Under the pieces are notes generated by a model. It worked only from the letters and a program-made list of their open reading frames with translations, was not told the origin of the DNA and searched no databases. A stretch of DNA of 64,000 bases from CAYQQK01 sp964420065 (GTDB lineage Bacteria; Bacillota; Dethiobacteria; DTU022): the NCBI GenBank assembly GCA_964420065.1, contig CAYQQK010000001.1, positions 62,001 through 126,000 of the forward strand, given 5' to 3'. Of this stretch, positions 16,822 through 25,136 are shown one piece after another. Both the position numbers and the translations under genes were made by a program. Position 1 is the first letter of the stretch. Each line of letters begins with the position of its first letter.

Positions 16822-17618
16822 TAGGGGTGCGTTTCCGGAAAGCCGGTAAAATATATTATTTCGACCCCTGTTCCAGGTGGTACGATGCGGACCAGAAAGT
16901 CATTGTTGAAACCGCACGCGGCCTCGAGATCGGCGAGGTAGCGATTATCGCAAAAAATGTTCCCGAAACGGAACTGGTTCTGCCCTTGAAAAAAGTGCTT
17001 CGCCCCGCCGGTGAGGCGGATCTGCTTCAACACGAGGAAAACCTTTCGCGGGAGGCGGAAGCACTGGAAAAATGCCAGACTTTGATCCTCCGGCACGGGT
17101 TGGAGATGAAACTGGTTGGCGTCGAGTACACCTTTGATCGCGGTAAAATAATTTTTTATTTTACCGCCGACGGTCGGGTTGATTTTCGTGAACTGGTGAA
17201 GGATCTGGCTACTGTTTTCCGGACCCGCATTGAACTGCGCCAGATCGGGGTGCGAGACGAGGCCAAGATCAGGGGGGGAATCGGTTCTTGCGGGCGCAGT
17301 TTTTGTTGTGCTTCTTTCCTTGATGAATTTGCGCCGGTGTCGATTCGCATGGCCAAGGGGCAGAACCTATCGTTGAACCCAAATAAAATTTCCGGGGTAT
17401 GCGGACGCCTCATGTGCTGCCTACGTTTTGAGATGGATACCTATGCCGAAGCACGAACGGTTTTGCCGACCAAGGGAGATCCGGTGATTACCCCCGATGG
17501 AGAAGGAAGGGTGGAAGAAGCCTCGGCCAGGAAAAAAACCGTTCGGGTGAAGCTATGCGAGGGCGGTAAGATTCGACAATTTCCGCTGGAAGAAGTGGAG
17601 CAGATTGGAAAAGGTTGA
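16809..17618 (+). CDS. PSP1/YaaT (RicT-like) protein
   Basis: A 269-residue PSP1-domain protein. The Cys-rich signatures GGIGSCGRSFCCASFL and VCGRLMCCLRFEMDTY are characteristic. In Bacillus, YaaT (RicT) with YlbF and YmcA forms an Fe-S-containing complex that helps RNase Y processing and promotes sporulation and biofilm programmes; the Cys pattern fits the Fe-S role. The start overlaps holB, as in related genomes. Confidence 0.93.
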   Translation: MPKIVGVRFRKAGKIYYFDPCSRWYDADQKVIVETARGLEIGEVAIIAKNVPETELVLPLKKVLRPAGEADLLQHEENLSREAEALEKCQTLILRHGLEMKLVGVEYTFDRGKIIFYFTADGRVDFRELVKDLATVFRTRIELRQIGVRDEAKIRGGIGSCGRSFCCASFLDEFAPVSIRMAKGQNLSLNPNKISGVCGRLMCCLRFEMDTYAEARTVLPTKGDPVITPDGEGRVEEASARKKTVRVKLCEGGKIRQFPLEEVEQIGKG

Positions 17619-17666
17619 CGGGTAAACCATCCCCGGTGTTTCAGTGATGGCGTTTTCACTTACTTG

Positions 17667-17701
17667 CTTGGCTGCCGGAATACCGGTTCCCGGCAGCCAA
17701 G
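17667..17701. terminator. Shared terminator hairpin between yaaT and abrB
   Basis: Twelve-base inverted repeat (17667-17678 with 17690-17701), CTTGGCTGCCGG against its complement, between the converging ends of yaaT and abrB. The T-run is weak on both sides (ATTGT on the right). Confidence 0.65.
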
Positions 17702-17721
17702 ATTGTATACTGCCGTCGGTA

Positions 17722-17964
17722 TCAGTTTTCAATCAATTTGCTGATGCACTCCTGGCAGATGATCCGTCCGCCAAAATGTTTGACATGATCTGCGTTACCA
17801 CAAAAAATGCAGGCCGGCTCATATTTCTTGAGGATGATCTTTTCTCCGTCCACGTATATTTCCAACGCGTCTTTGACCTCGATGCCCAGAGTCCGACGTA
17901 ATTCGATCGGGATGACTACTCTGCCCAGTTCGTCCACTTTGCGTACAATACCCGTCGATTTCAA
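17722..17964 (-). CDS. abrB: AbrB-family transition-state regulator with Cys-rich tail
   Basis: An 80-residue protein. Residues 1-47 form a swapped-hairpin AbrB/SpoVT DNA-binding domain (STGIVRKVDELGRVVIPIEL). Residues 52-75 carry two CxxC pairs (CIFCGNADHVKHFGGRIICQ, then EC), a probable zinc ribbon. TTG start with aaggaggag upstream. AbrB represses post-exponential genes in Bacillus and is itself repressed by Spo0A~P. It sits between yaaT and metG as in Bacillus. The zinc-type tail is common in Clostridia. Confidence 0.92.
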   Translation of the reverse strand: MKSTGIVRKVDELGRVVIPIELRRTLGIEVKDALEIYVDGEKIILKKYEPACIFCGNADHVKHFGGRIICQECISKLIEN

Positions 17965-18009
17965 TGTTTCTCCTCCTTATGTACATGTTTCGACAAATAC
18001 CGCATCCCT

Positions 18010-18039
18010 ATCATACCAAGTATTGACATGCAAAGTCAA
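18010..18039 (-). promoter_or_regulatory. Promoter of abrB with inverted repeat
   Basis: On the minus strand TTGACT (18034-18039), an 18-base spacer and TATGAT (18010-18015). An inverted TTGAC...GTCAA repeat overlaps the -35 region and could be an operator, for example for AbrB itself; that role is inference. Confidence 0.6.
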
Positions 18040-18099
18040 TATATAACTGTTCAAAATAGGAAATGCTGCAACATCCTGTGTTTACATATTTTGGATACC

Positions 18100-18127
18100 T
18101 TGACAGGGGAACGTTGTTTGGTATAAT
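18100..18127 (+). promoter_or_regulatory. Consensus sigma-A promoter of metG
   Basis: Perfect TTGACA (18100-18105) and perfect TATAAT (18122-18127) with a 16-base spacer, 32 bases before the start codon. No T-box or S-box lies between promoter and gene. Confidence 0.85.
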
Positions 18128-18159
18128 GACGACATTGCAACAAGGAGGCGCAGGAAAAG

Positions 18160-20118
18160 GTGACCGGTTCCGGCAAATATTATATCACGACTCCCATTTA
18201 TTATCCCAGTGATAAGCTGCATATCGGTAACGCCTATACTACTGTAACCGCCGATGCGATCGCTCGTTTCTACCGGCTGATCGGATACGATGTTCACTTT
18301 CTGACCGGGACCGATGAACACGGACTGAAAATCCAGCGCCAGGCGGAAGCGTCAGGTAAAAAGCCCCAGGTATTTGTTGATGAGATCGTGGCCTGGATCA
18401 AGGAACTTTGGTGCAATCTGGATATCAGTTATGATGATTTTATTCGTACGACCGAATCACGACACCGGGAAAAGGTTCGGGCCATATTTCAGCGTTTCTA
18501 CGAACAGGGCGATATCTACAAGGGGCATTACAAAGGTTGGTACTGCATTCCCTGCGAGGCTTACTGGACGGAACGCCAGCTTGAAAACCACAGTTGCCCG
18601 GATTGTGGGCGCGAAGTGGAACGGGTTGCGGAGGAATGCTACTTTTTTCGCATGTCGAGGTATGCCGCACGTCTTTGGGAACATATCGAGGCCCACCCGG
18701 AATTTATTTTGCCGGTGTCCCGGAAGAACGAAATGGTCAATAATTTTCTCAAACCCGGGCTGGATGATCTTTCCATCTCTCGTACATCTTTCACCTGGGG
18801 TGTTACTATCCCCTTTGATCCCGATCATGTCATTTACGTTTGGCTGGACGCCCTGAGCAATTATATTACCGCCCTGGATTATGGCGAACCGCAGTCGCCA
18901 TTGATGCGTTACTGGCCGGCGGAAGTACATTTGATCGGGAAAGATATCTTGCGTTTTCATACCATCTACTGGCCCATTTTTCTGATGGCCCTTGGGCTGC
19001 CGTTGCCCCGTACCATTTTTGGTCACGGCTGGGTCTTGCTCAAGGAAGGGAAAATGTCCAAATCCAAGGGGAATGTGGTTGATCCGCAGGCTTTGATTGA
19101 ACGCTTCGGTTCCGATGCCTTGCGCTATTTTTTATTACGGGAGATTCCTCTTGGATCCGACGGCGTGTTCAGTATCGAAGCCCTGGTCCAACGGATCAAT
19201 GCAGACCTGGCCAATGATCTGGGCAATCTGGTCAGCCGGACCTTGACTATGGCCGGACGTTATCTGAGTGGAGTCTTGCCGGAACCCGGGGAACCGGGGC
19301 CGGGTGACGACGCCCTGATTGCACTGGCGCAGGAAACACCACGGCGGATGGAAGATGCCATGGCCGGCTTGCAGGTGCACGAGGCCTTGACCGGGTTATG
19401 GAAGTTAGTCCGGCGCAGCAACAAATATATCGACGAGAACACACCCTGGGATCTGGCCAAAGATCCGTCCCGGGCCGGGCGCCTGGGAACCGTGATCTAC
19501 AATCTGGTGGAAAGCATTCGTTTCATTGCGGTTATGCTTGCGCCCTTTATCCCCCGCACCCCCGATCGGATCTACGCACAGATCGGCCTTTCCAACCGGC
19601 CCGAAATGCATTCCTGGGAAAGTCTGCGGCGTTGGGGGGCGATCAAACCCGGAACTATGGTGGAGCGGGGGGAAGATCTTTTTCCACGGCGTAACCCGGC
19701 GATCGAGTTACGGTGGAACCGGGGGACGGTAGCGGTCGGGACTACGCTCGCCGCTGCTCCGGTTGGGTCGAAAGAAGAAGAGCGGACGGGCTTGATCACC
19801 CTGAACCAGTTTCAGCAGGTTGACTTGCGGGTCGGGCGCATCACCGGCGCCGTGGTTGTTGCCGGGACAAAAAAACTACTGCGGGTTGAAATAGAACTGG
19901 GGGCCGGAGAACGGCGGACAGTCGTCGCCGGTATTGCCGAGCACTATGCTCCGCAAGAGCTGACCGGTCGGCAGGTCCTTTTTGTGGCCAACCTCAAACC
20001 GGTTCAATTGAAGGGCATCCTTTCCGAGGGGATGCTCCTGGCCGCCTCCGACGAAGGGGGCCGTTTTGCCCTTGCTACTGTGGACCGGGAGATCGATACG
20101 GGCAGCAAGGTCAGCTAG
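18160..20118 (+). CDS. metG: Methionyl-tRNA synthetase
   Basis: A 652-residue class I enzyme charging tRNA-Met. HIGH motif HIGN (about 21-24), zinc-binding knuckle CIPCEAYWTERQ and CPDC (about 128-150), KMSKSKGN (about 298-305), anticodon-binding helix bundle, and a C-terminal tRNA-binding OB fold (DLRVGRITGAVVV, about 550-652) that dimerises the enzyme. GTG 18160 follows aaggagg. tatD begins one base after the stop. Confidence 0.97.
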   Translation: MTGSGKYYITTPIYYPSDKLHIGNAYTTVTADAIARFYRLIGYDVHFLTGTDEHGLKIQRQAEASGKKPQVFVDEIVAWIKELWCNLDISYDDFIRTTESRHREKVRAIFQRFYEQGDIYKGHYKGWYCIPCEAYWTERQLENHSCPDCGREVERVAEECYFFRMSRYAARLWEHIEAHPEFILPVSRKNEMVNNFLKPGLDDLSISRTSFTWGVTIPFDPDHVIYVWLDALSNYITALDYGEPQSPLMRYWPAEVHLIGKDILRFHTIYWPIFLMALGLPLPRTIFGHGWVLLKEGKMSKSKGNVVDPQALIERFGSDALRYFLLREIPLGSDGVFSIEALVQRINADLANDLGNLVSRTLTMAGRYLSGVLPEPGEPGPGDDALIALAQETPRRMEDAMAGLQVHEALTGLWKLVRRSNKYIDENTPWDLAKDPSRAGRLGTVIYNLVESIRFIAVMLAPFIPRTPDRIYAQIGLSNRPEMHSWESLRRWGAIKPGTMVERGEDLFPRRNPAIELRWNRGTVAVGTTLAAAPVGSKEEERTGLITLNQFQQVDLRVGRITGAVVVAGTKKLLRVEIELGAGERRTVVAGIAEHYAPQELTGRQVLFVANLKPVQLKGILSEGMLLAASDEGGRFALATVDREIDTGSKVS

Positions 20119-20119
20119 G

Positions 20120-20974
20120 ATGGCCCTGCTAGCCGATACCCACGCTCATCTTGATTTGAAACAGTTCAATCCGGATCGAGAAGAAGTGATCCGGCGCGCC
20201 CGGCAGGCCGGGATCGGTTTGATCATCAATGCCGCTATCAATGAAGATAGTTCACGCGACGCCATCGAGCTGGCTGAACGGTACCCGGAAGTGTACGCCG
20301 CAGTTGGAGTACACCCGCATGATACGGCCAAAGCTTCTGCAGCGACGATCGAAAAACTGGCCGTCTGGGCCGGGCATCCCCGGGTTGTGGCGGTAGGGGA
20401 GACCGGTTTCGATTTTTATCGCCGTCTGTCTCCGCCGGAGGTGCAGGAGTGGTTTTTCAGGGAACAGCTGCGTCTTGCGGTCACTGCCGGTAAACCGGTT
20501 ATTATTCATACCCGTGAGGCTTATACCGACACCCTGCGGGTGTTGCAAGAGGAAACCCTGCCGGAGCGCCCCGGGGTGATGCATTGTTTTTCCGGGAATG
20601 CGTCTCAGGCCGCCGCTTTCCTTGAACTGGGATTCTACATATCTTTGGCCGGCCCGGTAACCTACCCCGCGGCTCGCGAGCTGCGCTCGCTGTTAAAAGT
20701 GATCCCGCCGGAGAAGCTGCTTTTGGAAACGGATGCCCCCTTCCTCCCCCCTCAACCCCATCGTGGGCGGCGTAACGAACCGTCTTTTATTACCGCAACC
20801 TACCGGCGTGTTGCCGTGGACCTGGATCTTGATCCCGGTAAGGTGGCGGAACAGGTCTGGGAAAACGCCCATCGTCTTTTTTCCCCCGAACCGGTGTCCT
20901 GCCCTCGACAGGGCCAGCCCGGTGAGACGGCCAACCCTGCCCCGGGTGCTAGCCCAGGAGCCCCTGCAACTTGA
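20120..20974 (+). CDS. TatD-family metal-dependent DNase
   Basis: A 284-residue amidohydrolase-fold nuclease. Metal ligands: DTHAHLD (residues 6-12), Glu in GETGFDFY, HTREAY, MHCFSGN and the Asp in ETDAPFLPPQPHRG. In vitro TatD has 3'-5' exonuclease or D-Tyr-tRNA deacylase activity; the cellular role is unsettled. ATG 20120 gives the family start MALLADTHAHLD, one base after metG. The last 26 bases overlap the SCP2-domain gene on the other strand; the final 25 residues (Pro/Gly/Ala-rich) are unlike the family core. Confidence 0.92.
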   Translation: MALLADTHAHLDLKQFNPDREEVIRRARQAGIGLIINAAINEDSSRDAIELAERYPEVYAAVGVHPHDTAKASAATIEKLAVWAGHPRVVAVGETGFDFYRRLSPPEVQEWFFREQLRLAVTAGKPVIIHTREAYTDTLRVLQEETLPERPGVMHCFSGNASQAAAFLELGFYISLAGPVTYPAARELRSLLKVIPPEKLLLETDAPFLPPQPHRGRRNEPSFITATYRRVAVDLDLDPGKVAEQVWENAHRLFSPEPVSCPRQGQPGETANPAPGASPGAPAT

Positions 20975-21275
20975 TGGCCAGGGAAATGTCACCCTTGATT
21001 TTCAGTTTGCCGGTCATAAATGCAGCGGTTGCGCTTAATTTACCGTCAAGCATAGCTTTTAAATCGGCTGTAGCCGTGGTTACGGTTATATTGGGGGTAT
21101 CATGGGTTGCTTCCACTACCTCCGATTTTCCATCCTCTACCTTGACATGAAACACACCATTATCATCACCGGTTAGCTCAAACTGAAAAACCGCGTTGAC
21201 TTCCTTGATTTTGTCGGGGTCCACCGTCTTGAGCTTGTTTTTCAGATCCGTTACGGTCTCTGCAAAAGAAATCAT
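20949..21275 (-). CDS. SCP2 sterol-binding-domain protein
   Basis: A 108-residue single SCP2 domain. Recognised from FQFELTGDDNGVFHVKVEDG, PNITVTTATADLKAMLDGKL and the C-terminal FMTGKLKIKGDISLAIKLQG. SCP2 proteins bind lipids or acyl-CoA in a hydrophobic tunnel; the bacterial role is unknown. The ATG at 21275 is chosen because aaggaggcggcc precedes it directly; the longer frame upstream would run through a large hairpin. It converges on and overlaps tatD by 26 bases. Confidence 0.88.
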   Translation of the reverse strand: MISFAETVTDLKNKLKTVDPDKIKEVNAVFQFELTGDDNGVFHVKVEDGKSEVVEATHDTPNITVTTATADLKAMLDGKLSATAAFMTGKLKIKGDISLAIKLQGLLG

Positions 21276-21374
21276 GGCCGCCTCCTTGTTATTCATGTTT
21301 GATGTCCCAGCGTTTAGCAAGATTATAAAGGACAGGAACGCCTTTGTCATTTTTATAATGCCCCGAAGCGTTTC

Positions 21375-21417
21375 CCGGCTCATTCGGCTCATTCGTCCCA
21401 TGAGCCGAATGAGCCGG
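21375..21417. repeat. Perfect 18-bp hairpin built on a direct repeat
   Basis: Arms 21375-21392 and 21400-21417 are perfectly complementary with a 7-base loop. Each arm contains two copies of a nine-base unit (GGCTCATTC or its complement). No T-run follows. It lies between the divergent SCP2 gene and rsmA, about 75 bases ahead of rsmA. Confidence 0.85.
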
Positions 21418-21492
21418 TGGAATGCGCCGCTGCCATTTGACCGGGAACCCGGTGCAGGCTACAATGACAATGAAACGAGAGGTTGTGCGACC

Positions 21493-22416
21493 GTGGATCA
21501 TCCCTTTAACCCAACCTCCCCCCGGGAGGTTGTTTCATTGTGCCGCCGTTATGGCCTGCAGCCGCGTCGTTCTTTGGGGCAGCACTTTCTGGTTGACGGC
21601 AACGTCGCGGCACACATCATCGCCGACGCCGCACCCGAGGAGAGTGACGCGATCGTAGAGATCGGGCCGGGGCTGGGTGCGCTGACGTTAAATTTGGCTG
21701 CACGGGGAAACAATCGGGTTACGGCGGTTGAGATCGATCCGAATCTCTTGCACTTGCTCCGGGGGCTGTGCCGGTCGTACACGGGGGTAACCCTGGTTCA
21801 TGCCGATGCTCTGGCCTTGGATTGGTCCGCTTTTTTAAAAAAACATTGTGATGGGGCAAAACGGGTTGTGCTCCTGTCCAACCTGCCCTACAATATCTCT
21901 TCACCGTTGTTGTACCGGTTGTTTGCCCTACGTTTTCCCTTCACGGCGGCGGTATTGATGCTGCAGCAAGAGGTGGCCCGGCGGCTGGCCGCCGGGCCCG
22001 GTTCCCCGGATTATAGCGGCCTTTCCGTCCTTTGCCATTACTGCACCGTCCCGGAACTACGCCGTAAAGTTTCCCGTAATGTTTTCTGGCCACGACCGGC
22101 CGTGGACTCGGCCGTGCTTCGCCTCAAGCCGCGCCCGGCGCAACTGTCCCCGGAGGAAGAGCCCTTGTTATGGGCTGTCGTTCGTACAGTTTTTCGACAA
22201 CGTCGAAAAATGCTGGTGAACAGCCTGGCCACCCTTTTATCCGGGGGGCGTGCCCGGGCCAAGACAGTACTGGCCGGAGCCGGATTGGAACCGGGGCTCC
22301 GCCCGGAATCGTTATCCGTGGGTGAATTTGCAAACCTTTGCCGGGTGATTTATAATACGGGGGACTACAATATTAATTGTCGAATTGAGAAGAAGGAGCG
22401 GCCATGGATTTTATAA
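21493..22416 (+). CDS. rsmA: 16S rRNA (adenine1518/1519-N6)-dimethyltransferase
   Basis: A 307-residue KsgA-type methyltransferase that dimethylates A1518 and A1519 during 30S maturation. Motifs: LGQHFLVDGNVAAHI, SAM loop EIGPGLGALTLNLA, catalytic NLPYNISSPLLY and the C-terminal FRQRRKMLVNSL. GTG 21493 is preferred because it leaves the normal short N-terminus and has gagagg upstream. The stop overlaps ykuK by 13 bases. Confidence 0.93.
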   Translation: MDHPFNPTSPREVVSLCRRYGLQPRRSLGQHFLVDGNVAAHIIADAAPEESDAIVEIGPGLGALTLNLAARGNNRVTAVEIDPNLLHLLRGLCRSYTGVTLVHADALALDWSAFLKKHCDGAKRVVLLSNLPYNISSPLLYRLFALRFPFTAAVLMLQQEVARRLAAGPGSPDYSGLSVLCHYCTVPELRRKVSRNVFWPRPAVDSAVLRLKPRPAQLSPEEEPLLWAVVRTVFRQRRKMLVNSLATLLSGGRARAKTVLAGAGLEPGLRPESLSVGEFANLCRVIYNTGDYNINCRIEKKERPWIL

Positions 22417-22880
22417 GCCCCACCCGGGGCAAGCTTACTTTCACGGAGGCCTTTGATGAAATTATTCATTTCGTCAATGAACAGCCCGAGGGGAATTATA
22501 AGCTGATCATCGGCACCGACTCCCATACTTTCCTTGACAACGGTGTTGTTTTTGTTACCGCTATTATTATCCACCGTGTCGGCAAGGGAGGGCGTTATTT
22601 CTTTCACAAACAGAAACTTCATTACGTGGGCAGCCTGCGTCAGCGCATCTATTACGAAACTTTTCTGAGTCTTGAAGTGGCAACACGGCTTACGGAAAAA
22701 TTGGTCAAAAATGGCCACGACGATCTAAATGTTGAAATCCATCTCGATATTGGGGAAAAAGGGGAAACCCGGACCATGATCAAGGAAGTGGTCGGGATGG
22801 TTATCGGAAGCGGCTACCATGCCCGGATCAAGCCCGATTCGTACGGTGCAAGCAAGGTCGCCGATAAACACACCCGTTAA
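22404..22880 (+). CDS. YkuK-like RNase H-fold protein (DUF458)
   Basis: A 158-residue protein matching the YkuK/DUF458 family: FTEAFDEIIHFVNEQPEGNY, GTDSH with the acidic RNase H-type residue, and LDIGEKGETRTMIKEVVGMV. The fold suggests a nuclease or nucleic-acid role; none is proven. It overlaps rsmA by 13 bases with aaggagcggcc before the ATG, so it is in that operon. It occupies the place where Bacillus has the protease gene yabG. Confidence 0.82.
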   Translation: MDFISPTRGKLTFTEAFDEIIHFVNEQPEGNYKLIIGTDSHTFLDNGVVFVTAIIIHRVGKGGRYFFHKQKLHYVGSLRQRIYYETFLSLEVATRLTEKLVKNGHDDLNVEIHLDIGEKGETRTMIKEVVGMVIGSGYHARIKPDSYGASKVADKHTR

Positions 22881-22958
22881 ACAGAAAAATTGGATCACCC
22901 CTCCCGGGCTCCAAGAGGCTCGCTCCGGATACAACCATTTTTAGGCTGTTCTCTTTTG

Positions 22959-22987
22959 TTGACATTTATCCGATATTATGTTAAAGT
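22959..22987 (+). promoter_or_regulatory. Sigma-A promoter of veg
   Basis: Perfect TTGACA (22959-22964), a 17-base spacer and TAAAGT (22982-22987), 36 bases before the veg start. The veg promoter of Bacillus is a well-known strong vegetative promoter. Confidence 0.65.
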
Positions 22988-23022
22988 GAATAAGTTAAAG
23001 AATGGTAGGAGTGGTTTAATTG

Positions 23023-23289
23023 ATGGCAGCGAAAGACGTGTTGCGCCGAATTCGCAAACAACTTGAACCACACGTAGGCGAAAAAATAAGGTTAAAAGCG
23101 AATCGCGGGCGACGCAAGACCTACGAAAAGGAAGGAGTTTTGGAGAGCACCTATCCCTCTATTTTTGTGGTCCGGGTTGATGAAAACAGCTATTTCCAAC
23201 GCCTCTCTTTCAGTTATGCCGATGTGCTTACTGAAACAGTGGAGTTGAGTTTTGCCGGTAAAAAACAGCCTCGTTCCGTCGGGTTGTAA
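23023..23289 (+). CDS. veg: Veg protein
   Basis: An 88-residue protein nearly identical in pattern to Bacillus Veg: VLRRIRKQLEPHVGEKIRLK, ANRGRRKTYEKEGVLESTYPS and FVVRVDENSYFQRLSFSYAD. Veg influences biofilm matrix expression in Bacillus and has an SH3-like fold. Start is ATG 23023 or TTG 23020; taggag lies 8-11 bases upstream. It is monocistronic between its own promoter and terminator. Confidence 0.95.
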   Translation: MAAKDVLRRIRKQLEPHVGEKIRLKANRGRRKTYEKEGVLESTYPSIFVVRVDENSYFQRLSFSYADVLTETVELSFAGKKQPRSVGL

Positions 23290-23326
23290 AACAGGCGGCA
23301 AGGTTGGTCGTTGGCAGTCCATGCGG

Positions 23327-23357
23327 ATGGAAGGTTTAAATTACCTTCCATTTTTTT
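23327..23357 (+). terminator. Intrinsic terminator after veg
   Basis: Stem ATGGAAGGT/ACCTTCCAT (23327-23335 with 23343-23351), seven-base loop, followed by T-run to 23357. Confidence 0.9.
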
Positions 23358-23465
23358 GCGGGGAAAAGATCGCTCGGATCACCAGAAATAAACGGGTTTA
23401 TCTTGCCCGCTCCTGATCCAAACTAAGAAGCCACCATAATCTTATGGCAACAGGAGTTGATGCCG

Positions 23466-23645
23466 ATGCCGCGAAAGCGGCGACCGATCATGTCCGAGGA
23501 ATTGAAGTATGAAATTGCCGCAGACCTGGGGGTGCAGGACCTGGTCCGGCGCGAAGGATGGGGCAGCGTTTCCTCCCGTGATTGCGGTAATATCGTCAGG
23601 AAAGCGATTGAACGGGCTGAGCGGGCACTCCAAAGGAATTCATGA
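23466..23645 (+). CDS. Small acid-soluble spore protein, alpha/beta type (SspF-like)
   Basis: A 59-residue spore DNA-binding protein. ELKYEIAADLGVQDLV and GWGSVSSRDCGNIVRKAIE are the two SASP signatures; the first includes the E-IA site cut by the GPR protease at germination. It coats spore DNA and protects it from UV and heat. ATG 23466 has caggag nine bases before it. Position veg-SASP-ispE equals the sspF position in Bacillus. A clear sigma-G promoter was not identified. Confidence 0.92.
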   Translation: MPRKRRPIMSEELKYEIAADLGVQDLVRREGWGSVSSRDCGNIVRKAIERAERALQRNS

Positions 23646-23658
23646 GTAAACGGTGGCC

Positions 23659-23683
23659 GGGGCTGTCCCAAAAGGGCAGCCCC
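23659..23683 (+). terminator. Hairpin after the SASP gene
   Basis: GGGGCTG/CAGCCCC (23659-23665 with 23677-23683) with an inner CCC/GGG pair and AAAA loop. The expected T-run is short (TGTTCTA) and runs directly into the intron-like remnant. Confidence 0.75.
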
Positions 23684-23708
23684 TGTTCTAGGGGCGCCCG
23701 GCATGGGC
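23683..23708 (+). mobile_element. Possible group IIC intron 5'-end remnant, copy A
   Basis: Directly after the terminator stem comes TTCTAGG followed by GGCGCCCGGCATGGGC. The same 26 bases recur with three differences at 59651-59676, also directly after a terminator. Group IIC introns insert just downstream of terminator hairpins and begin GTGCG; copy B has GTGCG, while this copy has GGGCG. No catalytic domain V or reverse transcriptase follows, so if correct only a stub is left. Confidence 0.4.
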
Positions 23709-23855
23709 GGCCGCCCGATCAACGGACCCTTCCGGAAAGAGCGATGAGCCGCCCGTGATCCACGAAAGCGGCTAGCGCCGTTTTGAAAAAGGATCTTTCA
23801 CCGGGGCGTGGAATACTTGGCCAAGAATAATTATTCCGAGGGAGCACAGGTTACA

Positions 23856-24893
23856 GTGAAAGATCGCCTGATCGAATTGAAAGACATCGCTTCCACCGCA
23901 TTCGATCCCGAGGGCCGGTTCCATTCGGCAACCCATTCTGAAATTCGCCGGGGTTGGACCAGTGATATTTATTTTGTCCGCACCAGAGAACTTTTACAAA
24001 AAATGGGGTTGGTGGATACTCCAGTCACGGCGGAGGTTTTTCCCTCCCGTCCAGGGGTTCTGGCCGGGATCGAGGAAGTGCTGACCTTGCTCCGGAACCT
24101 GGGCCTGGAGGTTTGGGCGCTTCCCGAAGGCGAACAGGTGGAAGCCCATGAGGTGGTGCTGCGTTTACGCGGGCCGTACGGGAAGTTTGGGATATACGAG
24201 ACTCCCCTTTTGGGTATGCTGGCCAGCGCCAGCGGTTGGGCGACTGCCGCACGGGAGTGCCGCAAGGCAGCCGGTTCATGCCGCCTGTTCTGTTTTGGAG
24301 CCCGGCACCTGCATCCGGCGGTGGCGTCGGTCATGGAACGGGCTTCCTTGATCGGCGGGGCTGACGGTTGCAGTTGCATCCTTGGAGCGCTTTTGCAGAA
24401 TACCACACCATCGGGTACGGTACCCCATGCTGCTTTTCTGATTGTCGGCGACACGGTGCAACTGGCCCGGGATTACCATCGCCTGATGCCCCCCGAAGCG
24501 GCGCGGGTGATCCTGGTCGATACATTTAAAGACGAGGCGGAAGAGGCCTTGCGCGTGGCCGAAGCGCTGGGCGATCACCTGCAGGGGATCCGGTTGGACA
24601 CTCCCGGAGAGCGCGGTGGGGTGACCCCCGGCCTGGTGCGGGAAGTGCGGGCCCGCCTCGATCAGGCCGGTTTTGAGCATGTCCAAATCCTTGTTTCCGG
24701 CGGTTTGACCCCCGAACGCATTACCTTGCTGGCGGATGCCGGCGCGGTTGCTTTTGGAGTGGGCAGCTACATTGCCCGTGCCCCGGCGATTGATATGACC
24801 CTGGACCTGAAGGAGATCCGCAGCCGGGCCGTTGCCAAACGGGGCAGAATTCCGGGCATTACCGGAAACCCGCGGCTGATCAGACGGCTTTGA
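23856..24893 (+). CDS. Nicotinate phosphoribosyltransferase
   Basis: A 345-residue type II phosphoribosyltransferase that makes nicotinate mononucleotide from nicotinate and PRPP (NAD salvage). Family features: FVRTRELLQKMG, PYGKFGIYETPLLGMLASAS, the region FCFGARHLHPAVASVMERAS, LVDTFKDEAEEALRVA and ILVSGGLTPERI with the phosphate-binding loop GVGSYIARAP. GTG 23856 has agggag upstream; an in-frame GTG at 23808 would add 16 residues without a good site. The prs gene making PRPP lies 4.5 kb downstream. Quinolinate phosphoribosyltransferase shares the fold but fits less well. Confidence 0.85.
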   Translation: MKDRLIELKDIASTAFDPEGRFHSATHSEIRRGWTSDIYFVRTRELLQKMGLVDTPVTAEVFPSRPGVLAGIEEVLTLLRNLGLEVWALPEGEQVEAHEVVLRLRGPYGKFGIYETPLLGMLASASGWATAARECRKAAGSCRLFCFGARHLHPAVASVMERASLIGGADGCSCILGALLQNTTPSGTVPHAAFLIVGDTVQLARDYHRLMPPEAARVILVDTFKDEAEEALRVAEALGDHLQGIRLDTPGERGGVTPGLVREVRARLDQAGFEHVQILVSGGLTPERITLLADAGAVAFGVGSYIARAPAIDMTLDLKEIRSRAVAKRGRIPGITGNPRLIRRL

Positions 24894-25136
24894 AGGCGAA
24901 CCGGGATCAAGAACAAGTTAATTTCATGATTGGAGCCGGTTAACATGTGTCGCGAAAGCGGTGTTTTATCCCGCGGCCAAAGCCGGAAAGATTATTTTGC
25001 AGTTGATGTTTTCGTTTATTGCGGGGTAAAAACCGCGTGGGAACCAAGGATTTGATGATCCAACCAAGATCAAGGGCCGGCTTGCAGGGGTTGGAAACCG
25101 GAAACAGGGGCAAGGGAGGTACAGGGAAGGGCGGAA

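Noticed and set aside
23741..23772. Hammerhead-ribozyme-like string (gATGAG...CGAAA)
   Set aside because: The CUGAUGA core is not complete and stem II does not form between GA and GAAA.
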